A stretch of DNA of 64,000 nt from the NCBI GenBank assembly GCA_033002965.1, contig JAURVB010009752.1, positions 1 through 64,000 of the forward strand, read 5' to 3'. Below the pieces are notes generated by a model, which saw nothing but the letters and a program-made list of their open reading frames with translations, searched no databases and was not told where the DNA came from. Positions within the stretch are counted from its first letter, which is position 1. Each line of letters starts with the position of its first letter. The translations under genes and the position numbers were made by a program. Shown here piece after piece: positions 22,921 through 34,740 of this stretch. The DNA is from Piper betle (Eukaryota; Streptophyta; Magnoliopsida; Piperales; Piperaceae).

Positions 22921-25377
22921 GTCTGGATCGTGCTACATGGCAAGATCTGAGAATTACACTCTACCCTAGCTCCACCCATTTATTTCCTGTGATGTCCCTT
23001 GATTTTAGATGTTTTCACTTTATCGCCACCACCACTTTGGCTCACTACCAGCCAATGTTCACCTCCCCCTGGCCACCGGATTGGCACCCCCATGACCACC
23101 TCATGGCCGGTTTTCTATCCGTTCCCTTTACGACCATTGGCGCCGGCGCAGTTGCAGGCGGTGACAGAGTTCTTTAAGCAAGTTTCCTCCACCGCCGCCT
23201 CTGTTTGACTTATTTTTCAGCATCGGCGAGCCACCGCCGGCTGACTAGACTACCCTGACAACTTTCCCATGCCGAGATCTTCCATTTGAGACTAACACCA
23301 ACCTCTGCCAGCGACGTCACTGTACACGGCGATGATGCCGCCCCTTTCTAGCCAAATTCCGACCAGCCACAGGCCAGACTCTACCGATCGCCACCACCAT
23401 CATGTTCCTTGTCATGTGGGGCGCTACCATTTTCATTTTTTGAAAACGAGCACCGCTGTCCCTATTTGCCCCATTTACTTGCATCATGTTTGCTTGCCCT
23501 CGTCACGTCCATGTCCGCCTACTTGTTCTAGTTCACCAGCCCACCAGCCCATGTCTAAGTCTGTCAATCCAGTTCAGGTCCGCTTAGTCAACCCAGCCCA
23601 GTTTCCAATTGACCTAGACTGGGTTGGTTCAGCCCATTTGGTTCGGTCTAGTTCAGCCCAATTTGGTCCAGTTCAGCCCATTTTCGTCCATTCTTGCACC
23701 ATTTGCGGTAATTCGAGAATATGTTAGTTGTGATGCATGTTGGCATAATTTAGCATGATTGAATGTTATGATTATTTTTATTTATTTATTTATTTTTATT
23801 TATATGTTTCTTATATATGAGGATTGTTTACATGATTATTTTTTATTATTAATATTATATTTTCTTATGAATATTAGTTTTATTATGTTTACTAAATTGT
23901 GTATATTTATTTATTTATTTATTTGTTCGTTATGTGTATGTTATTATTTCTTTGTATTTAATTATGTATTCTTGTATTGTATGACTATGATATTATTAAT
24001 ATTCATGATTAATGAGTAGTAACTATTTGTTTGCTTGCTTAGTTATTTATTGAATCATAAATTATTTATTTATTTATATGCTTACTAACACGAGTAGATG
24101 TTGTTATTTACTCGTGTTTACCCATATATTTATGTAGTATAATTATATTATTATTTTATGATTAGAGTATTGTTCATGTTTATGTATTTATTATTTATCT
24201 AATTATCTATGAATATATTTTCTTATTTATTTATTTATTTATTTATTATTATTATTATGTCTCAATTTTTGTGCCACATGTTTAGTTATCAGTTTGTTAG
24301 TACTGTTTTCTTTATTACAATGTATTGATGATATGAGCAGATACCACAAGCATGCATTATATAGAGATGTTAGTATATTACTTAGTAGGGGGTTCCAATG
24401 TAGGTTTCAGAGTCCGAGCTCGCCATAGATGTGTAGATACGCTTAGTGCTTGGACTACAAGTCCATAGGACTCTCCCTCTTTGCTTGACTCCTTGCGTGT
24501 CAAGTTTAACTGTGTTTTAGACGTAAGACGACATCGGCGGCATTTTATCGGATCACTCTAATGTCGGGCTATTTAGTTGTGTTTTCTACACATGTTTAAT
24601 AAAACTACAAGGATGAGATCCCTTGTAGGTTTTTTAACTGAAGCTCTAGAAATACATGAAACAAGCATCTTCCCTAAACCTATTATATAAGTACACACAT
24701 TGTTTTACGGATTTCATAAATAAAAGAATGAGTGGTACGGAGATATGTATGGATTGCACTAGTACTCCTTCAAACCCTGCAAGAGTGCGGTGTATAAGGG
24801 TACCACGTAATGCAACACATTTCTAAAATTTGTGGCACTAACTTAACTATTCCTTTTGCCACTTGAGTACCATGGCGGGTGAAGTATTGAGGATGTGAGG
24901 GCATAAGCGTTGTATGTATGAAGATGAATATAAGCCGTGCATGCGATCCAGCACTTTCTTAAATATGATTGCTTACTGCCCAGTGTGAGGCAATCTTGAA
25001 GTTTCACAAGTTTTTGTGGGTAATGAAATACCCATTTGCTAGATTGTATTAGTTATTTTTCAGACTAGTAACACTTGTTACTAACATTTTTTATATAATA
25101 TATGTAGGTCTTGTAAATCCTGAGTAGACTTTGGTGGAAGGAAAGATAAATGCGGCACACACTTGAGCTCAATGCATTTATTTTTTTCTTACTTTTACTT
25201 ATATTTGATGTGTTTTGACGCGTTTTTAACAATGTCTTCCATTCTCATGATACTAATAAGGTTGTTCTGTTTTATTGTATTGATTGAATCTTACCGACCA
25301 ATAACTTTAAACATGACTCAACTCTATCATAACATTTCTGATTCAGTTCTTAGGTGAACAGAAATTGGGGTGTTACA
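22921..25377 (+). repeat. B2 3' LTR, second part
   Basis: This continues the LTR begun at 13,715. It has a GC-rich, proline/alanine-like segment (23,000-23,550), a degenerate repeat of GTTCAGCCCATTTGG-like words (23,560-23,690), a TTTA-rich tract (23,770-24,250), then a tail co-linear with 4,787-6,036 and the end GGGGTGTTACA. The open frames in the GC-rich part have no family features and no counterpart conservation, so they are not called as genes. Confidence 0.8.
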
Positions 25378-26539
25378 TCACCCGCCATAAAACACCTCAA
25401 CAAGAGATCTATATCAAACCCATCACAATGCATTTTGAAGTTACAACAATATTATGACAAAGTGAAAAACAGCAAGAAAAGCATATAATAATGTTCTAAA
25501 ACCTTAAACACAAAGACTAGACCCAACAAGCTTGCAATTCATCTGGAACATCACTTACCAATAATGATCACCTGTACAAGCTTCAATGCATTGTCAAGTT
25601 ACTAGAATGATCCCTTGTACAAGATTCATCTAGAGCAACAATAGAACACATACAATCCTTGAATACTAAAAATACACTGGATATAAGACTCATCACTTCC
25701 ACATTTATAGAAAAATACTAATGCAAAACACATAATCACACTAAGCATCTAACCTCGACCTCATCACCTTGAGGATAGTTGAGCAAATTAAAAAGAGTCT
25801 CTATGAAACAAAGAAGAAAAAAGATTAAAATAGAAATTGAATGCATACAGCCACTGCCTCAAAATCCTCCCTTTGACTTTGTGGTATGTATAGTCAGACA
25901 AAACTGACCAAGGCATTGGCCTACCAATGTCTTTGTCCAGCATTAGTCAAGAATTTAAATAAGCTATAACCGAAGATAAATACATATATAAAGAAATATA
26001 GTATTTTGTATACCAGTCATTTTCACGTATTTCTGTGCTGACTGATTCCCCAATATGACGGGTAAAATCACCGTCCTTCTTCGTTAATCCATTCTTCTTA
26101 TTCTTCTCAGACATCTCAATGAATTTATCGGCTACTTAGTGATTATGTATTGACCTCTACCAAATGGCCGACTGAAGCCAATTAGGTCAGCCTTCCTCTA
26201 TACAATCTGCAAGATCACCTACGTTAAAGAGATTCACTACCCTTTCCCCCGCTCGTTTAATAACACCCTTATGTAATTTTAGTGCAGCCTCAAAGAATGC
26301 AGCTCTCGTTAATGGTCCATCCTCCGACCTCCCTATATACCTGGCCTGGATCTAAAGAGAATAAATTACAACACTAATTTTCATTTTCATATTCAAATTC
26401 AGATTCTAAATCTTAAGAGAGCATCTCCTCAAGTCGATTTGATAGTGGGGCATGTAATTCTTCCATGTCTACTTTGTCATTTATATCAAGATCATCCGGT
26501 GAATAAGATGATGCATCGAGAAAATTATTAGGTCGAGGA
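25378..26539. other. Non-LTR DNA with a possible transposase remnant
   Basis: Most of this stretch (25,378-26,060) shows no coding motif. The only signal is the minus-strand protein remnant at about 26,060-26,540, described separately. A B1 LTR begins at 26,540. Confidence 0.5.
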
Positions 26540-26540
26540 T
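26060..26540 (-). pseudogene. Possible plant En/Spm-type (Ptta) transposase fragment
   Basis: The minus strand gives, in one frame, RSEDGPLTRAAFFEAALKLH and then, past two or three stops, KFIEMSEKNKKNGLTKKDG with FTRHIGESVSTE. The word order (K/F-x-E-M-S-E-K-N-K-x-N followed by a T/H-x-G-x-S-x-S motif) resembles the conserved block of plant Ptta/En/Spm transposase domains. An acidic piece (DDLDINDKVDMEEL) lies upstream at about 26,440-26,500. This is recognition by eye of a short block, and it could also be another nuclear gene fragment. The nearby stops indicate decay. Confidence 0.35.
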
Positions 26541-29500
26541 GTAAAACCCATGACCTATGTCTAAGCATACGTTGATGTCATCAGATACGCAAGAGAAGGC
26601 TTAGTTATCGGTATACACAAGAGCATGCCATGAATTTATTATTATTATTTATGACCATAGAAATTAGAATGAGGTTGTTTACCATTTTAGGATGCATTAG
26701 ATAGGATTTTTAGTTGGGTTAAAGTATTTAGAGTATATCATTCAATCGAGGTCGAGCTTATTCTTTTTTATTATTTTATTTTTATTATTCATTTCATTAT
26801 TTTTTACTTGAGTTTGAGGCATGTCAACTTTTATTTACAAAAATGCCATTACCTTTATGCACCCCCCACCCCCCCCCCCGCCCCTCTCCAATAGCCGACT
26901 CCCATCGGAGACCCCTTGCTGATGACCCCCCTCGCCGCTACTGGCCACTGCCCTGGCGACTTCCCCTCACCATCGTTGCCACCTCACCTGCCTCCTTTCC
27001 CTCCTCTCCTTCCCCACCTCCTCCCTCTCAACCGCAAGATTCCCTGCTTTGTATACGCCTCCGTCGGCCACCAACTCCGACAACGACCTCTATTTTCTCT
27101 CCTCCTTTCCGACTCATAGCTGGCCTGAGCGATGACATGCACAGTAACCCCCTAATGAGTCAAGATGGCCACTTGCATGCGTTGTAGTCAGCGGCTAGCG
27201 CTGCCGCTGGCCAGTCGCGCACTGCCGCTATACAAGCCATCAACCCCACTAGCCGACGTCAAACTCCCCCAGCCCTCCTCCCCTCTCCCTAATCGACCCT
27301 CTCTCCTCAGTAATAGCTCTGACTGCCCCTAGCTGATACCACCATCGCCGCCACCGATGACTAGCCGTCGCTGCTGGACAGTAATAGCTCTGACTGCCTC
27401 TGGCCATTTCCTCCTTACTGACTTCGCTCGTGGGACGGCAATCATATCTGTCTTCTCTCTCCTCACGACAACCGCCGGCAGTTGTAGCCACTGCCACCAT
27501 CGCCGTGTATCAACAACTTAAGTATACAATTAAATTTAAATTCATTTCATCATAAGCATTACGATTATATTATTGATTGATTGCATGTATGTGAATTTAG
27601 GTTTCCTTTGTTAACTAAGTGTGATGGACCATAAAAATGCTAATTTTATTTATTGGTATGAGATTGTCTATGAACTTTTGATATAATTACAAATGACTAC
27701 TTAAATTATGAAAATTTCATATTAGTTTGATTATTAGAATCATGATCTTCATTTACTTAATTGTTATGTTTAATTATATATTAATAAATTTGTGATGTTG
27801 ATAGTATTTTACCGAAAAAGTAGATTTATATGGTTAAGTACTAATTGATGAGATTGTTGTATGATAATAGTCAGATTGTGATTAGTGATGACGTTTGAAT
27901 TTAATTGCATTACCATGATATAGAATTAATTACAGATTTAGCGTACATATGTGACATGATTATTAGGTTACCTTAAATTGTTGAGTGTTGCCTGAAATAT
28001 TATCATGTTATCTTGGTATCATATTGTTGTACATGATCATATTGTTGACAGGATTAGAGATTGTTTGGATTGATCAGGATATACATGATTGTCCTAGTGT
28101 TGTTTGATTTATCCATCATATCATTCATGTATCATATGGGTGTACATGGGTGTTAGTATTTAGCTCTGTTGTGTAGGTCCAGTGAAAGACTCGCCCCATA
28201 GGCTCAAGACCACGCTTAGAGCTTCTATCAAGTTTGTTTAGAACTCATACTCTTGTTTGTCAATCTCTTATATTGTTGTTTTGGATTGTAGGTTGTAGGA
28301 CGTGTTAAGTGGTCATTATATCGTACCCCACTTAACACGGGTTATTTTAATGAATAGGTTTTTTGGATTAATAACCCCTCGAGAATGAGATCCCTCAAGT
28401 TTGATTTAGAAAACAAGATCCACCGCAAGTTGCCTTTAGGCCTATAATATTAAATCCCTTCGTAGGACTATTTATAAATATATTGAGCTTTCAGTGAGAC
28501 GAGAGAAGGTGAAACCAACTTGCACATACCGTGAGAGGGGCGGGATCAGGATTAGTGAGAGGGTTGCTCCATTCCTGAGGGATCCTGACAACTTCACGCT
28601 TTGAGGTTCCTCACACTCGGAGAAGCATTGAGGTTCATGGGTCCTCGTATGTAGCGGGTGTCTAGACATGTGGTTCAAAGGGTTGCCTAAGAGTACTCAG
28701 ACCTTGTGGTTTGGGCTAGGAGAAATATGGAGGATCAAAGAGGGCTTAGGATGCTAGTATTCCTAACAGAGGGACAATTAGAAAACGCCGAGAGAGGCAC
28801 AAGATCAGTCAGTTCGGGATGCTATCAAGACTATAGCTCAATCTCTCCTCGGTAGTTATCCTTATGAGACTTCTGATAAAGTATATGCGTGTTTTCTTTT
28901 CATGAGAGTTATCTCTCATTTACAGTTTGATATTAGTTATTTTCTGGACTTGTAATGACCCGACCAAAAGTGCAACGTAATGGGCTAAGTCATCTCTTTA
29001 AACGTGGTGAACAAAGTTAAAGATCTATAGTCCATTCCCACTTATAAACATGATCTTTGCCCTGTAGGTATTAGATATGGGACTAAGTTGAGGGATCTCA
29101 CAATCCACCCACCTTAGGAAATTTCGTCCCCAAAATTCCTACACACAGCCTCCATTGCTAGCCTTACCCGGCCCAAAGTGCAACGTAATGGGCTAAGTCA
29201 TCTCTTTAAACGTGGTGAACCAAGTTAAAAATCTATAGTCCATTCCCACTTATAAACAGGATCTTTGCCCGGAAGGTATTGGATGTGCGAATAAGTTGAG
29301 GTATCTCACAGGACTAGTGATAATCGTTGCTGAAGATTTTCTATTATATATGTAGGTGAGTATCAGACATAACAGGATATGTTGGACTTGATGAATGAGC
29401 AGTGACATCCTTGCACACACACATGCCTGATGATAGGACATTTTATTGTGATTCTGGTTAATGTGTAAAACTTTTGATGAAATATTTTCATGATGTTTAA

Positions 29501-29838
29501 TGCATGGTTGTCTTGTTTTTGTTAATGAAATTTTGATATCAATGATAATGACACTATTTTGATGAAGTTAGTAAGCCTTTGGTATTGTAAATGAGATCCG
29601 CAGATGGGTCAAGACCCAATCATGAATTATGTTGTTGTCAGAATATAATTTTGTTATGATATATCTTTGTATTTTCTTATATTTTATAATATAAAGATGG
29701 ACAATGTGGTTCCTTATTGCACTTTTAGGAGAAACCCTATCCGTTATTTACAAAATTTTTATCATATTTAATTAATTGAAGTGTGATTTTTATTGTCATA
29801 TCATCCACGTAGCGTCCTACTAGGTTGTGGATTTCATA
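26540..29838 (+). repeat. B1-type LTR, 3' truncated, holding a TRIM element
   Basis: It starts TGTAAAACCCATGACC. The ACTTGAGT module (about 26,798-26,848) lies in reverse relative to A LTRs, followed by a GC-rich island (26,840-27,500), an AT-rich stretch, the CTCGAGAATGAGATCCCTC block (28,378) and, after the TRIM, GTAGGTGAG and GATGGGTCAAGACCCA (29,605). Homology to the solo B1 LTR ends at about 29,838, before the expected TTGTTACA end, so the tail is lost. Confidence 0.7.
28951..29310 (-). mobile_element. TRIM-like element with internal deletion and perfect TSD
   Basis: It is 360 bp, bounded on the plus strand by TGTAATGACC and TCTCACA, and flanked by ggact (28,946-28,950 and 29,311-29,315). 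The first LTR is 28,951-29,102. The second LTR (about 29,167-29,310) lacks its first bases and is fused to a shortened internal region, so the primer site seen in the copy at 43,142 is lost. The polypurine tract, on the minus strand, is at about 29,103-29,125. No coding capacity. Confidence 0.9.
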
Positions 29839-30057
29839 GTATGGAGAGTTCATTTTGAGCATTTCTTGGGATTTGTAAGCTTTTAAAATTATATTGTGAT
29901 CAAAATTACTTGTAAACTCCTAATTCCAATTCTTTCATATCTAAGAGAATTTGTAAACGATCTTGGCAAGTTTATCATTGATCTTGTAATGTTTAGGTCA
30001 AGGTTTTAAGCATGGTTGTAAACTTTCAAGGTATTGGAAGTGTGAATAGAGCACCTA
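29839..30057. other. Unassigned sequence between two LTR fragments
   Basis: AT-rich, with no match to other parts of the window and no coding motif. Confidence 0.4.
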
Positions 30058-30390
30058 TGTAACACCTTGATTTCGGTTCATCTAAGAACTAAATCAGAAA
30101 TGTTACGACCTAGTTGATTCATGTCTAATACTACTAATATATAAGACTTGATAAATAATATATATCAAAATAACTGGCTTGGCATATCAAAAATGGAAGA
30201 CATTACTAAATATGCTTGTAAAAAAATCAAATATAGATAAAATATAAAAGAAAAATAATTATGTTGAGCTCAATTGTGTGTAGCATTTATTTGTCCTTCC
30301 ACCAAAGCCGACTTAAGAACACAAGACCTACATATATAATATGAAAAATGTTAGTAAGAATTGTCACTGGTCCAAAAAATAACTGAATTG
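30058..30390 (-). repeat. B2 LTR 3'-end fragment
   Basis: It is the reverse complement of 25,060-25,377 with moderate divergence: TGTAACACC on the plus strand, then the conserved GAGCTCAA..GTGTG, TCCTTCCACCAAAG and CCTACATATAT words. It stops abruptly at about 30,390 against the Gag coding remnant of element D, so a deletion joined the two. Confidence 0.75.
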
Positions 30391-31716
30391 GTAGAGACAC
30401 AGAGGCAGATACAAGAGAGCTGGAAGAGTTCAAGAGACATATACAAGAGAGCCAGGAAGAGTTCAGGAGAGAGCTCCGTCAGATAGCCCTCTCCATAGCC
30501 TGAGTTGAGAAGAGGCCATTAGGAGATGATGGAATACGCGGAGAGGCCCTTCTCCCATGGGCTACCCGCCGCTAGCTCCTCCTCCATCAGCACAGCAGGG
30601 GACCATCCCTATAGCTCCCCTGATTGCTCCTCTTCAGACTGAGATGGGCACTCATGATAGTGGACCCCCTGGAGCTAGTAGTGGGCAGACAGCAAGGCGT
30701 AGTATACCGGTAGTGGTAGTGTCGCCGTTACCACAGTTTGAGATAGGCGAGGGCTCAAACAGATTTGGAGACGTAAGAGATGGTAGATTCTGGCAGTATG
30801 AACAATTTGTGAAAAATGGAGGGTGCTCTTTCCTAGGGAAGCCAGATGCAGAAGAGGCTTTCTTATGATTTCATTAGTGATTGGTGTGTTAAGAGCATGG
30901 CATGCCCGATGGAACACCATGTGAGGATTATCATAGGAGCACTCTAAGACGAAGCAAGGATCTGGTGGGATTCAATCAAGGACTCCAATTTTACAGGCAA
31001 GCAACCTCAGGATGTTATCTGGGAAGAATTCAAAGCTGATTTTGACGGGAAGTATTTTCCCCCGAATGTCAAAAGGAGGAAAGAGAGGGAATTTCAGACT
31101 CTTCGGTAGGGACCCATGACTGTATCATAGTATGAAGCCAGATATAGAACACTAGAGAGGTTTGCACCAGACTTTGCACGGATTGAGCGATAGAGGATCG
31201 AGCAATTTTATGAAGGTTTGCACTATGAAATTCATGTAGCCCTAGTCCATAGAAAGTTTGCTACTCTCAGTGATGTGGTTTGATCAGCGAGTGAGATAGA
31301 ACGGGTCTTTGCCACTCGACCCCATCGAGACCAGGATCAGAGGCAACAACATGCCTCTCCATACCAACTTAGTCAGGGGTACAGCAAAGGCGCTGAACAG
31401 ATGCTCCAGTTACAATAAGAGCGATGGATGGATAGGTTCGGGAAGGTGGTTACCAAGCCTGTCAGACCTGTGGACGTGATCATGGTGGTGTATGTAGAGC
31501 TGGTATAGATGCATGTTTTAGTTGTGGCCAGCCAGGACACTGGGCAAAGGCTTGTCTAACGGCTCAGCGCCAACAGCCTACCCTTCCAGCGCCAACACAA
31601 CGATTAGGTCTCCTAGCACCCCCACAGCAGCAACAACGGAGAGGCCACCAAGACCAAGGCCAAGGTCATGGGAAAAGAGGCAGAGGTCACGACCCACAGA
31701 GATAGCAGTAGAGGGG
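30391..31716 (+). pseudogene. Gag remnant of element D
   Basis: A proline-rich N-terminal part (30,557-30,770) leads to the Gag domain (QFVKNGGCSFLGKPDAEEAF, then after a one-base shift MEHHVRIIIGALYDEARIWW and FKADFDGKYFPPNVKRRKER). A zinc knuckle with pattern C-x2-C-x4-H-x4-C (CFSCGQPGHWAKAC) lies at 31,514-31,552. Several in-frame stops occur (for example near 31,108 and 31,419). It is more distant from the Gag of the A elements than they are from each other. The coding frame is cut by element C at 31,717 and picks up at 37,801. Confidence 0.85.
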
Positions 31717-32464
31717 TGTAAAGACAGTGAAAAAAAAGGACGCGAACGCAGTTCGGGAAGGACCGAACATGTTATGTCCAATGCCAGGTTAATTCTACCC
31801 ATTAAATTATTATATTTTATTATTTGCCCGGTTACCCGGTTAAATGAAATATAGGTGTTTTCACATACCCTAGCCATCATTTCATTTTATTTTATGAAGG
31901 ATGTCCTCTACCCTAGCCTTCATTCGCATTTTCTTCTCCTCTTCCTTACCGGCGTGTCTTCTTCCTTGCTTAGGCATTGTTCCTATCTCCCTCTTCTTAA
32001 TTTTCTTGCATGGATCCTACTCTCTTCGTCGATTATTGTAGGGTCGATCTCACATGTGTAGATGCTGACCTGGGGTGGTAAATGGCCAAAAATAGAGGAC
32101 AGTGGCAAAAATAGATGCGACGGCGGTGGGTGAAGAAATCCGGTCGTCCTGGGTGGTGACCGGCTCCAATCTGGCCGGGGAAAGTCGATAGGGGGTCGAG
32201 GGTGTCGAGGCGACCACCCAATTGAGGAGGCAACGCTTGCCGGCGATGGAATCGGTGACGCAAGTGCACCGCTAGGCAGGCAATGCAGGCGTCGCTGTGG
32301 CTGGAAGGCGGCCAGAGTTGGCCGGGGTGACACCACAACGGCATGGCAGGGCTGGGCGGCGACGATTGACGGCGGCCAGAGACGATCGCCGGCGGTGGCT
32401 GAAGGGCGGCTGCTGCCGGGAATAGGGGATGGCGCCGAGGAAGAAGAAGAAGAAAATTACCTTG

Positions 32465-32588
32465 GGTGGCAAACTTGTAAATAATGCTTGACTCGACACA
32501 GCTCGAGTCAAATAATAATACCAACTCGTAATTAACACATGACTCGATACCAACTCGAGTTAAAAATAATACCAACACGTACTAAATC
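32465..32588 (+). repeat. Shared LTR module, tandemly doubled, group A orientation
   Basis: The order is GGTGGCAAACTTGTAAATAA, then TGACTCGA, then CTCGAGTCAAATAATA, then CCAACTCGTA, followed by a second TGACTCGA..CTCGAGTTAAAAATAATA unit. The same words in the same plus-strand order occur at 62,708-62,780 in an LTR that lies on the minus strand. Other copies: 3,832-3,890 (reverse), 12,308-12,369, 15,403-15,475, 21,000-21,071, 26,798-26,848 (reverse), 35,853-35,975, 41,321-41,393, 55,826-55,886 (reverse). Confidence 0.85.
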
Positions 32589-33355
32589 TTTAAAATAAAT
32601 ATTTTAATGGGTAATTGATTAAAGTTACTAAACTAATTAATTATTGTACAAAATTGCCACGAGTAATAAAAAACGGTAATGATAAAAGGTCAATAATTAA
32701 TCGGCACAACAAGCGATTAAATTAAATTGGACGGTTGTAAGTAATTAATAAAATAAAGATTTTACCTTTACCATATTAAATTTAATATTAGGTAAATAAA
32801 GTGATCATTTTAATAACGAGTCAATAATGTAGAAAATATGTTATTAAACTATAGTCGGGTATAAATCACTCACGTCGAATCTAAATTGCATAATGAAAAT
32901 AAATAAAGTTCGAAACTTTATAGAGTCGAATAAATTAAAATAATTGTATAAATAATATTTATGAATTAAAATAATACAAATTAGTTTAAATAATTTGATT
33001 GAATAACTTAATTAATTAATTGCTGTAAATAATATTAGTGATTAAAAATTATAACGTCAACTAAACCATCAAGATTGGGGTTAAGTAATTATCACCGCAA
33101 AGGAAAATTAAATACTGGTTTATTAGTAATAATTAATTTATCAACGGTCAGGTATTAATTATGATTTAGATAATTAATTTAAAATGTAAAATAGGACTTA
33201 AATGATTATATCACATGAATTAATTATCTCTCTAGATTTGTTGAAAATTTAATATTTAATATTTTTTAATTGTTACATGATATGTTGTCAAAATTTTAAT
33301 AATGATCTATATATATACATATATTAGACATTTAGTTGCATGCATCTCTACTCGA

Positions 33356-33383
33356 ATAAAATTATACTTATGTATAATTTTAT
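33356..33383. repeat. Conserved palindrome in element C 5' LTR
   Basis: Arms ATAAAATTATAC and GTATAATTTTAT with TTAT between; identical to the copy at 36,737-36,764 in the 3' LTR. Confidence 0.9.
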
Positions 33384-33587
33384 ATTCTCGCTCAGATTAG
33401 GATCATTGGTCGTAGCTGCAAGTTCGAAATATCCAGGTCTGTATAATCATTTGAAATGTTGTGCTTTCCCTTGTTGGCAGCCCTGGTCGGCCTAAGTCCA
33501 GATTCGACCACCATGCGTTGTAACGCACTCGGGGTCAAGGAATTAACTCAGTCCGACACGGGGCCGAACCTTTAAAATTACTATGTG

Positions 33588-33790
33588 TGTCCGTATAATT
33601 ATTTGAAATGTTGTATTGTCCGGATATTTATTTGAAATGTTGTATTGTCCGTATAATTATTTGATATGTTTTATTGTCCCTATAATTATTTGAAATGTTG
33701 TATTTTCCCAAAATGGTATAATTATATAAAATGTTGTATTTCCCTAAACTGGTATAACTATATGAAATGTTGTATTTTCCCAAACCGGTA
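33588..33790. repeat. Minisatellite, ~29 bp unit
   Basis: The unit is CCGTATAATTATTTGAAATG plus TTGTATTGT, about six to seven copies, the last ones degenerate. It derives from the single CCGTATAATTATTT word that precedes the conserved segment in other A LTRs. Related arrays are at 36,955-37,195 and 58,010-58,245. Confidence 0.9.
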
Positions 33791-33805
33791 GCCTTGTCGG
33801 CACTA

Positions 33806-34150
33806 ATCTGATAATGAGCTGGGACACAATTTCTAATCTCAGAATAAGCTGGGAGACCATGACTAATCTCAAAATAAATTGTGAGACCACCTAATCTCAA
33901 AATCAACTAGGAGACAATTTCTAATCTCAGAATGAACTGGGAGACCATGACTAATCTCAAAATGAATTGGGAGACCACCTAATCTCAAAATAAGCTGGGA
34001 GACAATTTCTAATCTTAGAATGAACTGGGAGACCATGACTAATCTCAAAATGAGTTGGGAGACCATCTAATCTCAGAATGAGTTGGGAGACGACTTTTCC
34101 TAATCTCAGAACGACCTAAGAGAGAAATTACTAATCTCAGAATGACCTGA
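33806..34150. repeat. Minisatellite, ~30-33 bp unit
   Basis: The unit is built on CTAATCTCAGAATGAACTGG plus GAGACCATGA, about ten copies with variants. The 3' LTR of the same element has only about five units (37,215-37,370), so copies have been gained or lost since insertion. Confidence 0.9.
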
Positions 34151-34586
34151 GATATAATTACTAAAGACTTGTGTAATAATAATAATAATGAGTGAAATGA
34201 TAATAGGGATTATATTGACTTGTTTCATTTAATTATGCGGCATAGTTGTTTTATCACTAACACGGAATTGCCTCTGCAAGTGAGCAACATTGGACTGAAG
34301 AATAGAAGTGTGGTTGGTGATTCTTTTACCAACCTAGGTATGGTGAATCGATAATAAAAATTGGAATTCCTTATTATTCTCTTGTGTTATAAATATGGCT
34401 ATGGGAAACGGTCAAAGACTTTGGGACAGTTATTTTATATTTTAGAGAACATGATTTATTGTTATGATTTATATTATATGTTGCGAGACTTATTTGCTAT
34501 ATTAAAATTCATGTTCTGGAATGCTACATTTACATTAATTATATTTTTAAGTAACACCCGGTCCGGTTCGGGCGGGTCGTTATAGG

Positions 34587-34599
34587 TGGTATCAGAGCC
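34587..34599 (+). other. Perfect tRNA-iMet primer binding site
   Basis: TGGTATCAGAGCC lies two bases after the LTR end. It is the only perfect 13-base match in the window, in keeping with the youth of element C. Confidence 0.92.
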
Positions 34600-34740
34600 C
34601 GGTTTCCCACAAGCTCACAGTTTTTGACTCACGTACCTTGTTGAAAAGTCCAATCATTATCTTTTCCCATAGTGTTGTTTTTTGAATTAACAAATTCATT
34701 TGCTAATAAACCTAAGTCCTAACTGGAAAAAAACATATTA

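Larger units (their letters stand above)
31717..34584 (+). repeat. 5' LTR of element C
   Basis: It runs from TGTAAAGACAG to TCGTTATA (TACA expected). It contains CCGGTTACCCGGTTAA (31,829-31,844), a GC-rich island (32,100-32,430), a duplicated ACTCGAGT module (32,465-32,588), the palindrome (33,356-33,383), a 29 bp array (33,588-33,790), a ~31 bp array (33,806-34,150), and the end block CCCGGTCCGGTTCGGGCGGG. Confidence 0.9.

Noticed and set aside
26843..27187. Pro/Ser-rich frame resembling a cell-wall protein
   Set aside because: It starts in a poly-C stretch and lies in a B1 LTR island; equivalent islands in other LTRs keep no common frame.
32033..32578. A 181-codon minus-strand frame in the element C LTR
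   Set aside because: It lies wholly inside LTR sequence with a GC-rich island, and the 3' LTR copy has different frame lengths (35,330-35,913).
33588..34150. CRISPR-like regularly spaced repeats
   Set aside because: Units are contiguous without unique spacers, in a plant LTR; ordinary minisatellite.
34587..34660. A tRNA gene suggested by TGGTATCAGAGCC
   Set aside because: This is the complement of a tRNA 3' end used as primer site; no cloverleaf, A box or B box follows.
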